10,619 nucleotides of DNA from Deltaproteobacteria bacterium (lineage in GTDB: Bacteria > Desulfobacterota > Desulfobacteria > Desulfobacterales > UBA11574), in NCBI GenBank assembly GCA_019313505.1, contig JAFDBA010000067.1:1-10619 (forward strand), read 5' to 3'. Below are positions 1 to 7,756 of the stretch, piece after piece; the first letter of the stretch is position 1; every line of letters starts with the position of its first letter. A model generated the notes under the pieces. The model ran no database searches. It worked only from the letters and a program-made list of their open reading frames with translations, and had not been told where the DNA came from. The translations under genes were made by a program, and so were the position numbers.

Positions 1-31
1 TCTGACTTATTTCTTCAGCTTTTAGTTCCAT
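1..31 (-). CDS. atpA: ATP synthase F1 subunit alpha, N-terminal fragment
   Basis: This is the first ten codons of a gene that runs off the left edge. The translation MELKAEEISQ matches the usual beginning of the F1 alpha subunit, where a short helix with an AEEIS-type motif contacts the delta subunit. The ATG shares one base with the TAA stop of atpH (TAATG), and a GGGGTGAG stretch lies about ten bases upstream as a ribosome site. Position directly after delta is the standard order b', b, delta, alpha. In the family, alpha forms the non-catalytic nucleotide sites of the alpha3beta3 head. The identification rests on the N-terminal motif and the gene order, because the nucleotide-binding regions lie outside the window. 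Confidence 0.88.
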   Translation of the reverse strand, partial: MELKAEEISQ

Positions 32-582
32 TATACACTCTCACCCCTTTTTAAAGATTCTCTCATATTGAGTAATTGTGTTTTGATGCTACCGTCCAAA
101 ACGAGATCACCTATTCGGGAGACAATTCCCCCTATAAGGCTGGGGTCTTGTTCAACCTCCAGAATAATATCTTTACCTGTCTTTTTTGACAGGGTAGTAC
201 GGATTTTTTCAACGGTTTCGGATGACAATTCAGTGGCCGAAACCAGACTGGCACGCACAACGCCTTTTAATTCATCGGCCAGTTTTTTATAAAACTCATT
301 GATATCATTTAAAAAACCAAACCGTCCTTTGTCAAACAGCAAAAGCAGGAAAGACGCCATGACTTTGGAAAGATTTACTTTTTCAATTACCGCCTGCAAA
401 ACCTTTTTGCGACCTCCCGCATCGTAAAGCGGGTTTGCAATTGCCTGCTCAAGCTCTTTTTGACTTGTAATTAAATCTGAAAATCGATCAAGTTCTTCTT
501 TATAAGTCTCAGCCTTATCATCCTCTTTGCCGATAATCAGAAGTGCCTTGGCATAACGCCGGGCTATTTTCAAATTTTTCAT
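31..582 (-). CDS. atpH: ATP synthase F1 subunit delta
   Basis: The 183-residue protein is the peripheral-stalk delta subunit, which links the b/b' stalk to the top of the alpha3beta3 head on the cytoplasmic side. The N-terminal helical domain (about residues 1-105) opens with the family pattern of a basic start followed by RRYAKALL (residues 8-15). The C-terminal part carries the conserved block DPSLIGGIVSRIGDLVLDGS (about residues 146-165), then a final helix. Length is usual for the family (about 175-185). The ATG at 582 overlaps the atpF stop as TAATG, and AGGTGGTG just upstream is a suitable ribosome site, so translation is probably coupled to atpF. The gene ends with the same kind of overlap into atpA. 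Confidence 0.96.
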   Translation of the reverse strand: MKNLKIARRYAKALLIIGKEDDKAETYKEELDRFSDLITSQKELEQAIANPLYDAGGRKKVLQAVIEKVNLSKVMASFLLLLFDKGRFGFLNDINEFYKKLADELKGVVRASLVSATELSSETVEKIRTTLSKKTGKDIILEVEQDPSLIGGIVSRIGDLVLDGSIKTQLLNMRESLKRGESV

Positions 583-1214
583 TATGCCACCACCTTTTCT
601 AAATATTCATCTACCAATTTATCCTGATCCTGGGTTGTAATTTTATTCTTTATCAAGTTTTCAGCATTAACAAGCGCCTTTTCGAGTATATCTTGCTGCA
701 GTTTTATTTTGGCCTGTTTGAACTCATGCTCAATATTACGGCGAGCCTGTTCTTCTAATTTGTCGACGGTCTTTTTCGCCTCATCGATGATTCTTGCCTT
801 GGCCTCGTTTCCCTGCCTTATATACTCTTCAACAAGCTTCTCGGACTCCTGTTCCAAATGCGAAAGCCTTTCATTGTATTTTGCCAACTCTTTCTCGGCA
901 TCCTTTTTCTTGGCTTCCAGTTCGCTGAGCTGATCTTTTATACCTCTAATCCTGGAATCAAGCGCCTGAGATACCGGCTTCCGTAACAGGAAAAAAAGAC
1001 CGATTGCCAAAACAGCGAAATTCATAACCCGGTAAGTATCCGTCGCTACCCATCCCTTAACTCCTTCATGGCCGCCTTCACCTTCTGACGACGCTGCAAC
1101 CGTTCCGACAAAACAGAATAAAAACACGGCCAATATAACCAACACGGCTGAACCTTTTGTTATAATCAGGTTCTTGTGACCAACACCGGACCGTCTTTTA
1201 CTAATCAGGTTCAT
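582..1214 (-). CDS. atpF: ATP synthase F0 subunit b, with signal-like N-terminal extension
   Basis: This 210-residue protein is a stalk subunit of the membrane F0 sector. Two hydrophobic segments are visible: residues about 22-41, ending in TVAAS, which looks like a cleavable signal peptide, and residues about 63-77, followed by RKP, the membrane anchor. From about residue 85 to the end the protein is a long charged helix rich in Glu, Lys and Ala, as expected for the coiled-coil stalk that reaches the delta subunit. Classical b subunits of about 156 residues lack the first segment; many deltaproteobacterial ones have it. The start overlaps the atpF' stop (TAATG), with GGGGAGGG upstream as a strong ribosome site. 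With atpF' upstream, the stalk is likely a b/b' heterodimer. Confidence 0.93.
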   Translation of the reverse strand: MNLISKRRSGVGHKNLIITKGSAVLVILAVFLFCFVGTVAASSEGEGGHEGVKGWVATDTYRVMNFAVLAIGLFFLLRKPVSQALDSRIRGIKDQLSELEAKKKDAEKELAKYNERLSHLEQESEKLVEEYIRQGNEAKARIIDEAKKTVDKLEEQARRNIEHEFKQAKIKLQQDILEKALVNAENLIKNKITTQDQDKLVDEYLEKVVA

Positions 1215-1738
1215 TAAACAGCCCTCCCCAGAATTTTTTCACCAATAGCACTCGCAAAAGAATCAATCTCCTTTTGTAAAGATGCCCTTACAGCCTCGAC
1301 ATCCTTTGCAATTTTTTCACGCACCTCGGAAAGGTCTGCCTGAGCCTTTTGATTGATTTTATCGATTATCTCCCTTTCTTCGTCAGTAGCCTCTTTTAAC
1401 AGGACATTCTTTTCATTTAATCCTTTGGCCCTGGCATCTTTAATTCCAGAATCAAAGGCCTCGTTTTTTTCATTTGCTTCCTTGTCTGAAGTTTCAATAT
1501 TCTGCTCAAGGGTTGTAATTTTTTCCTTTCTTTGGATCAAGATTTTGCGGATCGGCCTGAACAAAACAATATTTAATGCCCATACAATAAGGAGAAAATT
1601 GGCAATCTGAACCCAAAGGGTCCAATCAGGAATTACCGTTATGCCACCTGAGCCAAAAGCAACCCCCGTAAACAATAGATAGATTAATATAAAATGGAAA
1701 ACAATATAACATTTCCGGTTTAAACCAGATATTTTCAT
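1214..1738 (-). CDS. atpF': ATP synthase F0 subunit b' (second b-type subunit)
   Basis: The 174-residue protein is the second b-type stalk subunit. It has a hydrophobic N-terminus (about residues 11-29, ending near VAFGSG) that resembles a signal peptide, a membrane anchor at about residues 41-60 ending in LFRPIRK, and then a charged helical stalk to residue 170. It is the first gene of the visible ATP synthase operon. Its ATG at 1738 is supported by a GGAGG ribosome site at 1747-1751 with eight bases of spacing, and by a sigma70-like promoter further upstream. Paired b' and b genes occur in cyanobacteria, alphaproteobacteria and deltaproteobacteria; order and length here suit the last. Which of the two copies is called b or b' rests on order, not on a diagnostic residue. 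Confidence 0.9.
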   Translation of the reverse strand: MKISGLNRKCYIVFHFILIYLLFTGVAFGSGGITVIPDWTLWVQIANFLLIVWALNIVLFRPIRKILIQRKEKITTLEQNIETSDKEANEKNEAFDSGIKDARAKGLNEKNVLLKEATDEEREIIDKINQKAQADLSEVREKIAKDVEAVRASLQKEIDSFASAIGEKILGRAV

Positions 1739-1746
1739 CTATAGAT

Positions 1747-1751
1747 CCTCC
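1747..1751 (-). promoter_or_regulatory. Ribosome binding site of atpF'
   Basis: GGAGG on the minus strand lies eight bases before the ATG of atpF'. It is the only gene start of the ATP synthase operon here that does not depend on overlap with an upstream gene, and the strong site fits a first cistron. Confidence 0.8.
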
Positions 1752-1805
1752 ATTCATAAAACCTGCAAATGCAATTTATACAAACTCATGTTTTTAACTC
1801 GGCGG

Positions 1806-1834
1806 TCTATAACATCAGCTATAAAAGTTGTCAA
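1806..1834 (-). promoter_or_regulatory. Sigma70-type promoter of the ATP synthase operon
   Basis: On the minus strand a perfect -35 box TTGACA (1829-1834) is followed by a 17-base spacer and the -10 box TATAGA (1806-1811), matching four of six consensus bases including TATA. The start point would fall near 1799, giving a leader of about 60 bases before atpF'. The promoter lies between the bactofilin gene and atpF', and I see no clear terminator between them. Read-through from bactofilin into the ATP synthase genes is therefore possible in addition to this promoter. Confidence 0.7.
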
Positions 1835-1909
1835 AGGTTTTTTTAAATTTTTCTTCTATATCTAATTTTTCGTCAAAATTAATTTTTTTACCTTTTCACA
1901 AAAAATGGT

Positions 1910-2251
1910 TCAGGTTTTCATAGAGCAATTTCCATTGAATATGACTCCGGATTCGATCAAAACAACCGGAGCCTGGATATCACCCACAACACGACCCGGC
2001 GGATAAACCTCAATTTTTTCCTTTGCGTCGATTGTACCGTTTACTTCACCCATGATGATTGCGACATTAACAATTATTTTTGCATTCACAACAGCTTTTT
2101 CCCCTATAATCACCGTACCTTGATTGCTGTGAATTTTTCCTTTAACATTTCCGTCCAGCCTGACGGTATTATTGAACTCAATTGTCCCTTCAATACTGGT
2201 ACCGGCTCCCAGAAAAGTGTTTATGGTTTCGGGCTCCTTTGTTTTTCTCAT
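1910..2251 (-). CDS. Bactofilin (polymer-forming cytoskeletal protein)
   Basis: The product is 113 residues starting at MRKTKEPETINTFLG. The reading frame is open further upstream, but the ATG at 2251 is preferred because GGAGG (2256-2260) lies four bases before it and the extra 24 upstream residues (rich in Cys, Arg and Gly) do not look like family sequence. The core (about residues 14-108) is the bactofilin right-handed beta-helix: short hydrophobic strands separated by glycines, such as LDGNVKGKI, TVIIGEKAVV, IIMGEVNGTI and RVVGDIQAPVVLIESG. Bactofilins polymerise without nucleotide and scaffold peptidoglycan enzymes or chromosome-segregation proteins. The gene lies between rodA and the ATP synthase operon, on the same strand, which hints at a role in cell shape. 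The specific role here is inference. Confidence 0.9.
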   Translation of the reverse strand: MRKTKEPETINTFLGAGTSIEGTIEFNNTVRLDGNVKGKIHSNQGTVIIGEKAVVNAKIIVNVAIIMGEVNGTIDAKEKIEVYPPGRVVGDIQAPVVLIESGVIFNGNCSMKT

Positions 2252-2356
2252 ATATCCTCCATAACCCGAACAAGCCCGCCCTCCTGTCAAGCGGAGTATG
2301 ACGGACTGGCAAGCGCAAAGCATCCGTTAAGGATAAAAATAAATATACAGAAAATA

Positions 2357-2391
2357 GATGGGTGGCACATTGTCCGGTTATGCCACCCATC
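2357..2391 (-). terminator. Strong hairpin after rodA, probable intrinsic terminator
   Basis: A perfect 11-base inverted repeat, GATGGGTGGCA and TGCCACCCATC, encloses a 13-base loop. It begins 11 bases after the rodA stop. On the minus strand the stem is followed by TATTTTCTGTATATTTATTT, which is T-rich but not an unbroken T run, so termination may be partial. It would separate the shape operon from bactofilin. The loop is longer than usual, so a role in RNA stability or as a dispersed palindromic repeat is also possible. Confidence 0.6.
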
Positions 2392-2402
2392 ATGTTTCTC
2401 GA

Positions 2403-3506
2403 TTATTCAAACAGAAAGCGCCTCATGCTTATACTCATTAAAAGGCCGACACAAATCATTATGCTAACGATCGATGAACCTCCATAACTGATAAACGGCA
2501 GCGTCACACCGACGATCGGCATCAGACCCATAGCCATCCCAACATTAATAAAAACCTGCCAGAATATCATTGCCGTGGCGCCCACAGCCAGGATAGTGCC
2601 AAAAGGATCTCTGCATTTATAAGCAATGTTTAATCCCCAGATAATAAGCACGAGAAAAAGAAAAAGAATAAACACCGAGCCCACAAAGCCCCATTCCTCG
2701 GCCAGAACTGAAAATATGAAATCTGTATGCTGCTCAGGCAAAAAGGAGAGTGCGTTTTGAGTCCCTTTCAAAAATCCTTTGCCGAAGATCATGCCGGAAC
2801 CTATGGCAATTTTGGATTGGATAATATGATAGCCTGCACCCAGCGGGTCACGGTCCGGATTTATAAACGTTAATATCCGTTTCTTCTGATAACCTTTCAG
2901 TAAAAACCAGACCAAAGGACCGGTTATAGTACACACAGTAATGATACATAAAAGCGAGCGTCTTTCAATTTTTACAAAAACAGTCATGGCCCCGGCAATC
3001 AGAACAAGCACCATGGCTGTCCCTAAATCAGGTTGCTTAACGATCAACATAAAAGGGATTATCGTCAACATAAAGGGGGTCAGAAGTTCACTCAAGGTAA
3101 AACCTCTGGGATTTGCATGTTTGGAATAGTATCTTGCCAGACTGATTATCACGGCAATTTTGATAAGTTCTGACGGTTGAATTGAAACAGGGCCCAATAT
3201 GAGCCAGCGCCTTGCCCCTCCTATATATTTCCCCATTATTAATACATATATCAAAAGCAATATGCATACAGCATAGATTGCGAGAGACCATCGATACAAT
3301 GATTTGTAATTAATCGAAAAAGAAAAAACCATGCCGGTCATCCCGGCGCAATACCAGATCATCTGTTTAAAATAGAGTGTTTTTTGCGGCGTGGGAGTTG
3401 CTGATGTTACCGCGCTGTATAGCGTAACAAGACCTAATAACCCGATCAATAAAATAAGCCCTAATAAGCCCCAATCAAAGTATTGTACAAACCGCCGATC
3501 AAACAT
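2403..3506 (-). CDS. rodA: Peptidoglycan glycosyltransferase RodA (SEDS family)
   Basis: The 367-residue integral membrane protein is the elongasome glycan polymerase, which joins lipid II into new strands in partnership with PBP2. About ten hydrophobic segments are visible from residue 13 to 362. SEDS landmarks include GGARRWL (residues 96-102), QPSELIK (110-116), KQPDLGTAM (157-165), the acidic loop motif with Asp262 in HTDFIFSVLAEEWG (Asp262 coincides in number with the essential aspartate of the E. coli protein), and PFISYGGSS (337-345). Length is normal. The ATG at 3506 lies five bases after the mrdA stop, with GGAG about ten bases upstream, so translation is likely coupled. It is the last gene of the shape operon, and a hairpin follows. 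FtsW is the close relative, but linkage to mrdA and mreBCD favours RodA. Confidence 0.96.
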   Translation of the reverse strand: MFDRRFVQYFDWGLLGLILLIGLLGLVTLYSAVTSATPTPQKTLYFKQMIWYCAGMTGMVFSFSINYKSLYRWSLAIYAVCILLLIYVLIMGKYIGGARRWLILGPVSIQPSELIKIAVIISLARYYSKHANPRGFTLSELLTPFMLTIIPFMLIVKQPDLGTAMVLVLIAGAMTVFVKIERRSLLCIITVCTITGPLVWFLLKGYQKKRILTFINPDRDPLGAGYHIIQSKIAIGSGMIFGKGFLKGTQNALSFLPEQHTDFIFSVLAEEWGFVGSVFILFLFLVLIIWGLNIAYKCRDPFGTILAVGATAMIFWQVFINVGMAMGLMPIVGVTLPFISYGGSSIVSIMICVGLLMSISMRRFLFE

Positions 3507-3511
3507 GGTGG

Positions 3512-5347
3512 CTATGCTCCATTATATTTATCCTTTTCCAAATATGTCCTAATTATTTCCCTTGCTATGGGCGCCGCTGCACTTGATCCGTGTTCTCCAT
3601 GTTCTACAAGCACCGCAACAGCTATTTGTGGGTCAACCGATGGAGCATAAGCAACAAACCATGCATGAGCTTTGAAATGGTCTGGCAGATCTTTCTCGGA
3701 TAGATCGGGATTATTTTTACGTCCAACCACCTGTGCGGTTCCGGTTTTTCCACTTATATCGATACCTTTGATATATGCGATTCGTCCAGTTCCTTTTGGA
3801 TTATGAACCACTTCCCACAGGCCTTTTTTGACAATCGCCAATGTTTTTTTACTGGCAGGTAGTTTGTCGATAACCTGCCTTTTGTTTTGAATAACAATAT
3901 CACCATCCGCTGTTTTAACTGACTTAAGTATCAATGGCTTATATCTTGTTCCGCCATTTGCCAATGCCGAAGTCAGAACCAGCATCTGCAGCGGCGTTGC
4001 AAGGTCATAACTCTGCCCGATGGCCACTGAAAGGGTCTCTCCTCCCTGCCAGGCAATGCCGGTTCGCCGCTTTTTCCAGGACGCGGTTGGAATCAGCCCT
4101 CCTGCCTCATTTTCCAGATTTATCCCGGTTGCCGACCCCAAACCACATGCTTTGGCGTAAAACGCCAGTTTATCTACGCCCAGCTTTTGGCCCACCTGGT
4201 AAAAAAATACGTCACAGGATTGGGACAATGCTTTAAGAATATTTACGCTACCGTGACCTCCGCGTCTCCAGCATCTATAAATACGATTTCCGTATTTATA
4301 ATACCCCGGACAGTGCATGGTTGTGTTTCCATCGATAACACCTTCCTCCAGCCCTGCAATAGCGGTTATAATCTTAAAAGTAGATGCAGGAGGATACTCT
4401 CCCTGGATAGCCTTGTTTGCCATCGGCCTTAACGGATTGGAAATAAGAGACCTCCATTGTTTGTGTGACATACCGTCAACAAAAGCATTCTGATCAAATG
4501 AAGGGGAGCTTGCCATTACAAGTATATTGCCTGTTTCCGGATCCATCGCCACCACAGCACCGGCTACATCTTCTAAAAGTGCTTCCGCCTTTTCCTGTAA
4601 AATATGGTCAATGGTCAGATAAATATTTTGCCCGGGCTGGGCATCAACCGTTTTTAAGACTTTAACAACCTGTCCCATGACATTTACTTCGACCTGTCGC
4701 CCGCCTCGCTTTCCCTTCAAAAATGGCTCAAACACCTTTTCAACACCAAACTTTCCAATAAAATCACCGCCTTTACATTCCGGATACTTGCCTGATTTAA
4801 GCTCATCAGAATTAATTTCACTCAAATATCCGATCAAATGTGCGGCACTTTGCCTGTTGATATAGTGCCTTCGAGCCTTGACATTAACAACAATACCGGG
4901 AAGATCAAATTTTTGAACCTCGACGGCCGCAAGGGCATCTCGCCCGATATCCTGTTTCAAAAGAATCGGTTTATAGGATGAAACACCTTTGCCATGCTTA
5001 AGTTTTTTCATTAGCTCCGACACAGGAACGTCAATTAGTTTAGCCAGCTTCTCAATAGTACGATCAACCGGTTTGGCATCTTTTAAAATAATGCTAAGAT
5101 CAAATGCCGGCCGATTATCGACAAGTAGTGTTCCATTACGATCAAAAATCATCCCTCTGGAAGGATCTGTGCTTTGCAGCCGAATACAGTTATTTTCTGA
5201 AAGTCGCCTTAACTCCTGTCCCTGAATCACCTGAAGATAAAATAAGCGTAGTAAAAGAATAAAAAAGGCTCCTGCAACGCATATCATCACCTTGATTAAC
5301 CGTTGTTTGTACCAATCAGTATCTGAGGTTTTTAAATATTTACCCAA
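3512..5347 (-). CDS. mrdA: Penicillin-binding protein 2, elongasome transpeptidase (TTG start)
   Basis: The 611-residue class B PBP crosslinks glycan strands in the periplasm together with RodA. After a short cytoplasmic tail there is one membrane anchor (about residues 17-40), then the pedestal domain (FDRNG at 68-72; about 50-250) and the transpeptidase domain (about 260-600). Active-site motifs are intact: S322-T-F-K325 (nucleophile and base), S377-C-D379 (second motif, in the SxD form common in PBP2) and K534-T-G536. The start is a TTG at 5347: AGAGG six bases upstream, overlapping the mreD stop, supports it, and there is no nearby ATG until residue 21, inside the membrane segment. The gap to mreD is nine bases and to rodA five. 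Beta-lactams such as mecillinam target this family. Confidence 0.96.
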   Translation of the reverse strand: MGKYLKTSDTDWYKQRLIKVMICVAGAFFILLLRLFYLQVIQGQELRRLSENNCIRLQSTDPSRGMIFDRNGTLLVDNRPAFDLSIILKDAKPVDRTIEKLAKLIDVPVSELMKKLKHGKGVSSYKPILLKQDIGRDALAAVEVQKFDLPGIVVNVKARRHYINRQSAAHLIGYLSEINSDELKSGKYPECKGGDFIGKFGVEKVFEPFLKGKRGGRQVEVNVMGQVVKVLKTVDAQPGQNIYLTIDHILQEKAEALLEDVAGAVVAMDPETGNILVMASSPSFDQNAFVDGMSHKQWRSLISNPLRPMANKAIQGEYPPASTFKIITAIAGLEEGVIDGNTTMHCPGYYKYGNRIYRCWRRGGHGSVNILKALSQSCDVFFYQVGQKLGVDKLAFYAKACGLGSATGINLENEAGGLIPTASWKKRRTGIAWQGGETLSVAIGQSYDLATPLQMLVLTSALANGGTRYKPLILKSVKTADGDIVIQNKRQVIDKLPASKKTLAIVKKGLWEVVHNPKGTGRIAYIKGIDISGKTGTAQVVGRKNNPDLSEKDLPDHFKAHAWFVAYAPSVDPQIAVAVLVEHGEHGSSAAAPIAREIIRTYLEKDKYNGA

Positions 5348-5356
5348 AGAGGACCT

Positions 5357-5875
5357 CTATGAATTAACTTTGGCAAACACTTTTTCAAGCCATTTGTTCC
5401 ATTTTCCATGTGAATAATTAAAAAACATCAGGAAAATCGGCCCAGTAAATATTGCCCACAAAACTTGTACCGTAGCCATGCTTATAGCCGCTGATAAAAA
5501 CTGTGTGCCCGGCTCGAAGATGGCAATGGTTCCTATAAATATGCAATTTTGCAGCAACACACCTGCAGCAACAATAAATGGCAAAAGAAAGCTGTCTCCC
5601 ACATGTAAAAATGTAATAATCCACTTAACCCCTATAAAGAGCCATATATAGGTTGTTAAATATAGCCCAAAAGGTCCTCCGGAAAGACTATCCATTAAAA
5701 ATCCGAAAAAGAGTATAACAGGTATGCTTTGACGGAGAGATTGAAAAAGGCTTAAATAAATGACAAAGGGGGAAAGCAGATCATAAAATCTATCGAACAA
5801 ATGGAAATAGGGCATAACAGTTGTCTGAAAAAGCACCAGACAAAGACAGATACCGACATGAAAACAATACGTCAT
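5357..5875 (-). CDS. mreD: Rod shape-determining protein MreD
   Basis: The 172-residue protein is almost wholly hydrophobic, with about five membrane segments, for example around residues 5-18, 33-48, 52-66, 76-92 and 97-115, plus a last one near 128-155. The patterns FLMDSLSGGPFGLY (about residues 59-72) and TTYIWLFIG fit the MreD family, where a conserved Asp and Gly-rich turn follows the second or third segment. MreD binds MreC in the inner membrane and modulates activation of PBP2-RodA. The ATG at 5875 follows the mreC stop by eight bases with only a weak ribosome site (GAGTG), so coupling to mreC is likely. Length is usual. The function is assigned from hydropathy, the motif and gene order. 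Confidence 0.92.
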   Translation of the reverse strand: MTYCFHVGICLCLVLFQTTVMPYFHLFDRFYDLLSPFVIYLSLFQSLRQSIPVILFFGFLMDSLSGGPFGLYLTTYIWLFIGVKWIITFLHVGDSFLLPFIVAAGVLLQNCIFIGTIAIFEPGTQFLSAAISMATVQVLWAIFTGPIFLMFFNYSHGKWNKWLEKVFAKVNS

Positions 5876-5883
5876 TGTTCACT

Positions 5884-6708
5884 CTAAAATTTATGCTTTT
5901 TGTGGTTCAATACAACCAGAACCTCTTCAAGTTTTTCGAAATCAACGTATGGTGTAACTGACACTTCCTGAAAAATTCCCGAATTAGGCTTGATAACGCC
6001 CGAAACGTGCCCCACTGGAAGTCCTTTTGGAAAAACACCATCCAATCCTGACGAAACAACTGTATCGCCAACGGCAACATCATTCTTTCGCAAAACATAC
6101 TTAAAAAGGCATCGGTCCGCAGATCCGCCTTTAATAATCCCCCGTGCCCTGTTCTTTTGCACCAGACCATCAACAGCACTGTTCTGGTCAATAATCAGCA
6201 GAACCTTGGAATAATGGGTCGAAACCTCTGTAACCTGCCCCACAATTCCTTCAGGCATCACAACAGCCACACCTTTTTTTACACTATCATCTTTCCCCTT
6301 ATCTATCATTATGGTCTTAAACCAGGGGGAAGGGTCTTTGCTGATAACCTCGGCAGCAATTACTTTATCCTTTATGGTTTTCCGGAAGTTAAGTAAACTG
6401 CGGAGACGAACGTTGGAAAGCTTAAGTTCTTTATGCAAGTTATTTATTTCAACTGCGTGATTTAAGGCTTTTTTGAAATTATCATTCTCTTGTGCCGCTT
6501 TAACAAGAAAGAAATAGTGGCCCCAAATATCTCTTACAAAACGAATTGAACTGGAAACAGCCTCCTGAAAAGGGGCAACTAAGGAGATAGCTATCCGCCC
6601 TGGTCCATAATAAGATAGATATCGGCGATTGGAAACAGAAAGGAGTATGATGTTGACAGCAATCAGAACGATCACACCAACAATCATCACCATCTTTTTG
6701 GAGAACAT
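5884..6708 (-). CDS. mreC: Rod shape-determining protein MreC
   Basis: The 274-residue bitopic protein has a short cytoplasmic tail and one membrane anchor (about residues 6-25). A helical, probably coiled-coil segment follows (about 70-110, with KALNHAVEINNLHKELKLSN), then the two-barrel beta domain (about 115-270). Family motifs are clear: VISKDPSPWFKTIMIDKG (about 121-138), GIVGQVTEV and SGLDGVFPKGLPVGHV. In the periplasm MreC assembles into tubes and switches PBP2 into its active state. Only four bases separate its ATG from the mreB stop, and no purine-rich ribosome site is visible before it, so it probably depends on translation of mreB. The Lys/His-rich end (HKKHKF) is a minor oddity. 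Confidence 0.95.
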   Translation of the reverse strand: MFSKKMVMIVGVIVLIAVNIILLSVSNRRYLSYYGPGRIAISLVAPFQEAVSSSIRFVRDIWGHYFFLVKAAQENDNFKKALNHAVEINNLHKELKLSNVRLRSLLNFRKTIKDKVIAAEVISKDPSPWFKTIMIDKGKDDSVKKGVAVVMPEGIVGQVTEVSTHYSKVLLIIDQNSAVDGLVQKNRARGIIKGGSADRCLFKYVLRKNDVAVGDTVVSSGLDGVFPKGLPVGHVSGVIKPNSGIFQEVSVTPYVDFEKLEEVLVVLNHKKHKF

Positions 6709-6712
6709 AAAA

Positions 6713-7756
6713 CTATGTAATTACAACTTGTTTGAGGATTTCGATGCTGTCGAGAGCTTCACCAGAGCCAAGTGCCACTGTTGTTAATGGATCCTCGGTT
6801 ATAGTTATCGGAAGGCTGGTTTCCTCCCTGAGAAGTTTGTCTATATTTTTTAATAGTGCACCGCCTCCTGTCAGAACGATTCCCCTGTCCACAATGTCGG
6901 CAGCAAGCTCCGGCGGTGTTTGTTCCAAAGCTATTTTGACCGTTTCAACAATAGCATCTATCTGCTCGGAAATGGCTACCCGTATCTCCTCTGAATCGAT
7001 AGCCAGAATTTTGGGTATTCCCGATGCAAGATCTCTGCCTTTGACTTCTATTGTCTCAAGATCCTGAGTTTCCGGGTATGCATTCCCGATTGTTGTTTTA
7101 ATAATTTCAGCTGTTCTTTCACCTATCAACAAGTTATATTTACGTTTGATATACTGAATGATCGCAGCATCCATCTTATTTCCGGCCACCCTGATAGATC
7201 TGCTGTAAACAATTCCCGCCAATGATATTACCGCAACCTCTGTGGTACCACCGCCGATATCGACAACCATATTGCAAACTGGTTCAGTAATAGGAAGACC
7301 GGCTCCGATTGCAGCCGCCATCGGTTCTTCGATCAGAAACACTTCGCGGGACCCTGCAGATTCGGCTGATTCCCTGACAGCCCGTTTTTCAACCTGTGTA
7401 ATTCCGGACGGAATGGCAATGACAATTCTCGGCCTGACAAATGTACGTCTGTTATGGACCTTGTGAATAAAATGACGGAGCATCGCCTCGGTAACTTCAA
7501 AATCAGCTATAACACCATCACGCATCGGACGAATGGCTACGATATGACCGGGTGTCCGGCCCAGCATATTCTTGGCCTCAAGACCAACGGCCAGAATACG
7601 GTTTTTCATTCGATTGTCCGTTCGAACTGCAACAACAGAGGGTTCGTTCAATACAATACCCTTACCTTTAACATAAACGAGTGTGTTTGCTGTACCAAGA
7701 TCGATGGCAAGATCACTGGAAAATGCACCTAAAATTTTATCTACAATCAGACCCAT
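6713..7756 (-). CDS. mreB: Rod shape-determining actin homologue MreB
   Basis: The 347-residue protein is a bacterial actin that forms membrane-bound antiparallel filaments guiding side-wall synthesis. The N-terminus MGLIVDKILGAF can form the amphipathic membrane-binding helix seen in Gram-negative MreB. ATP-site motifs are present: phosphate 1, D19-LGTANT; phosphate 2, D166-IGGGTTE; connecting motif IEEPMAAAIGAG (142-153); and the adenosine motif LTGGGALLKNID near residue 300. Length is typical. The start at 7756 has GAGGTG two bases upstream. It heads the five-gene shape operon, with a candidate promoter in the 180-base gap upstream. FtsA and DnaK share the fold, but the motifs and neighbours leave no doubt. 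Confidence 0.98.
   Translation of the reverse strand: MGLIVDKILGAFSSDLAIDLGTANTLVYVKGKGIVLNEPSVVAVRTDNRMKNRILAVGLEAKNMLGRTPGHIVAIRPMRDGVIADFEVTEAMLRHFIHKVHNRRTFVRPRIVIAIPSGITQVEKRAVRESAESAGSREVFLIEEPMAAAIGAGLPITEPVCNMVVDIGGGTTEVAVISLAGIVYSRSIRVAGNKMDAAIIQYIKRKYNLLIGERTAEIIKTTIGNAYPETQDLETIEVKGRDLASGIPKILAIDSEEIRVAISEQIDAIVETVKIALEQTPPELAADIVDRGIVLTGGGALLKNIDKLLREETSLPITITEDPLTTVALGSGEALDSIEILKQVVIT

Noticed and set aside
1872..1909. Terminator after bactofilin
   Set aside because: The only stem (ACC...GGT around an AT core) has a mismatch, is weak, and is followed by A residues on the transcribed strand, not T residues.
2261..2290. Bactofilin promoter with TTGACA at 2285-2290
   Set aside because: The only -10 candidate is weak and would place the start point beyond the ribosome site, so the mRNA would lack it.
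2252..2323. N-terminal extension of the bactofilin by 24 residues
   Set aside because: The ATG at 2251 has GGAGG just upstream, the extra residues do not look like family sequence, and the core protein is already of normal length.
3934..4665. Several plus-strand open frames of 66-100 codons inside mrdA
   Set aside because: They are antisense to a gene with intact motifs, overlap one another in different frames and lack ribosome sites.
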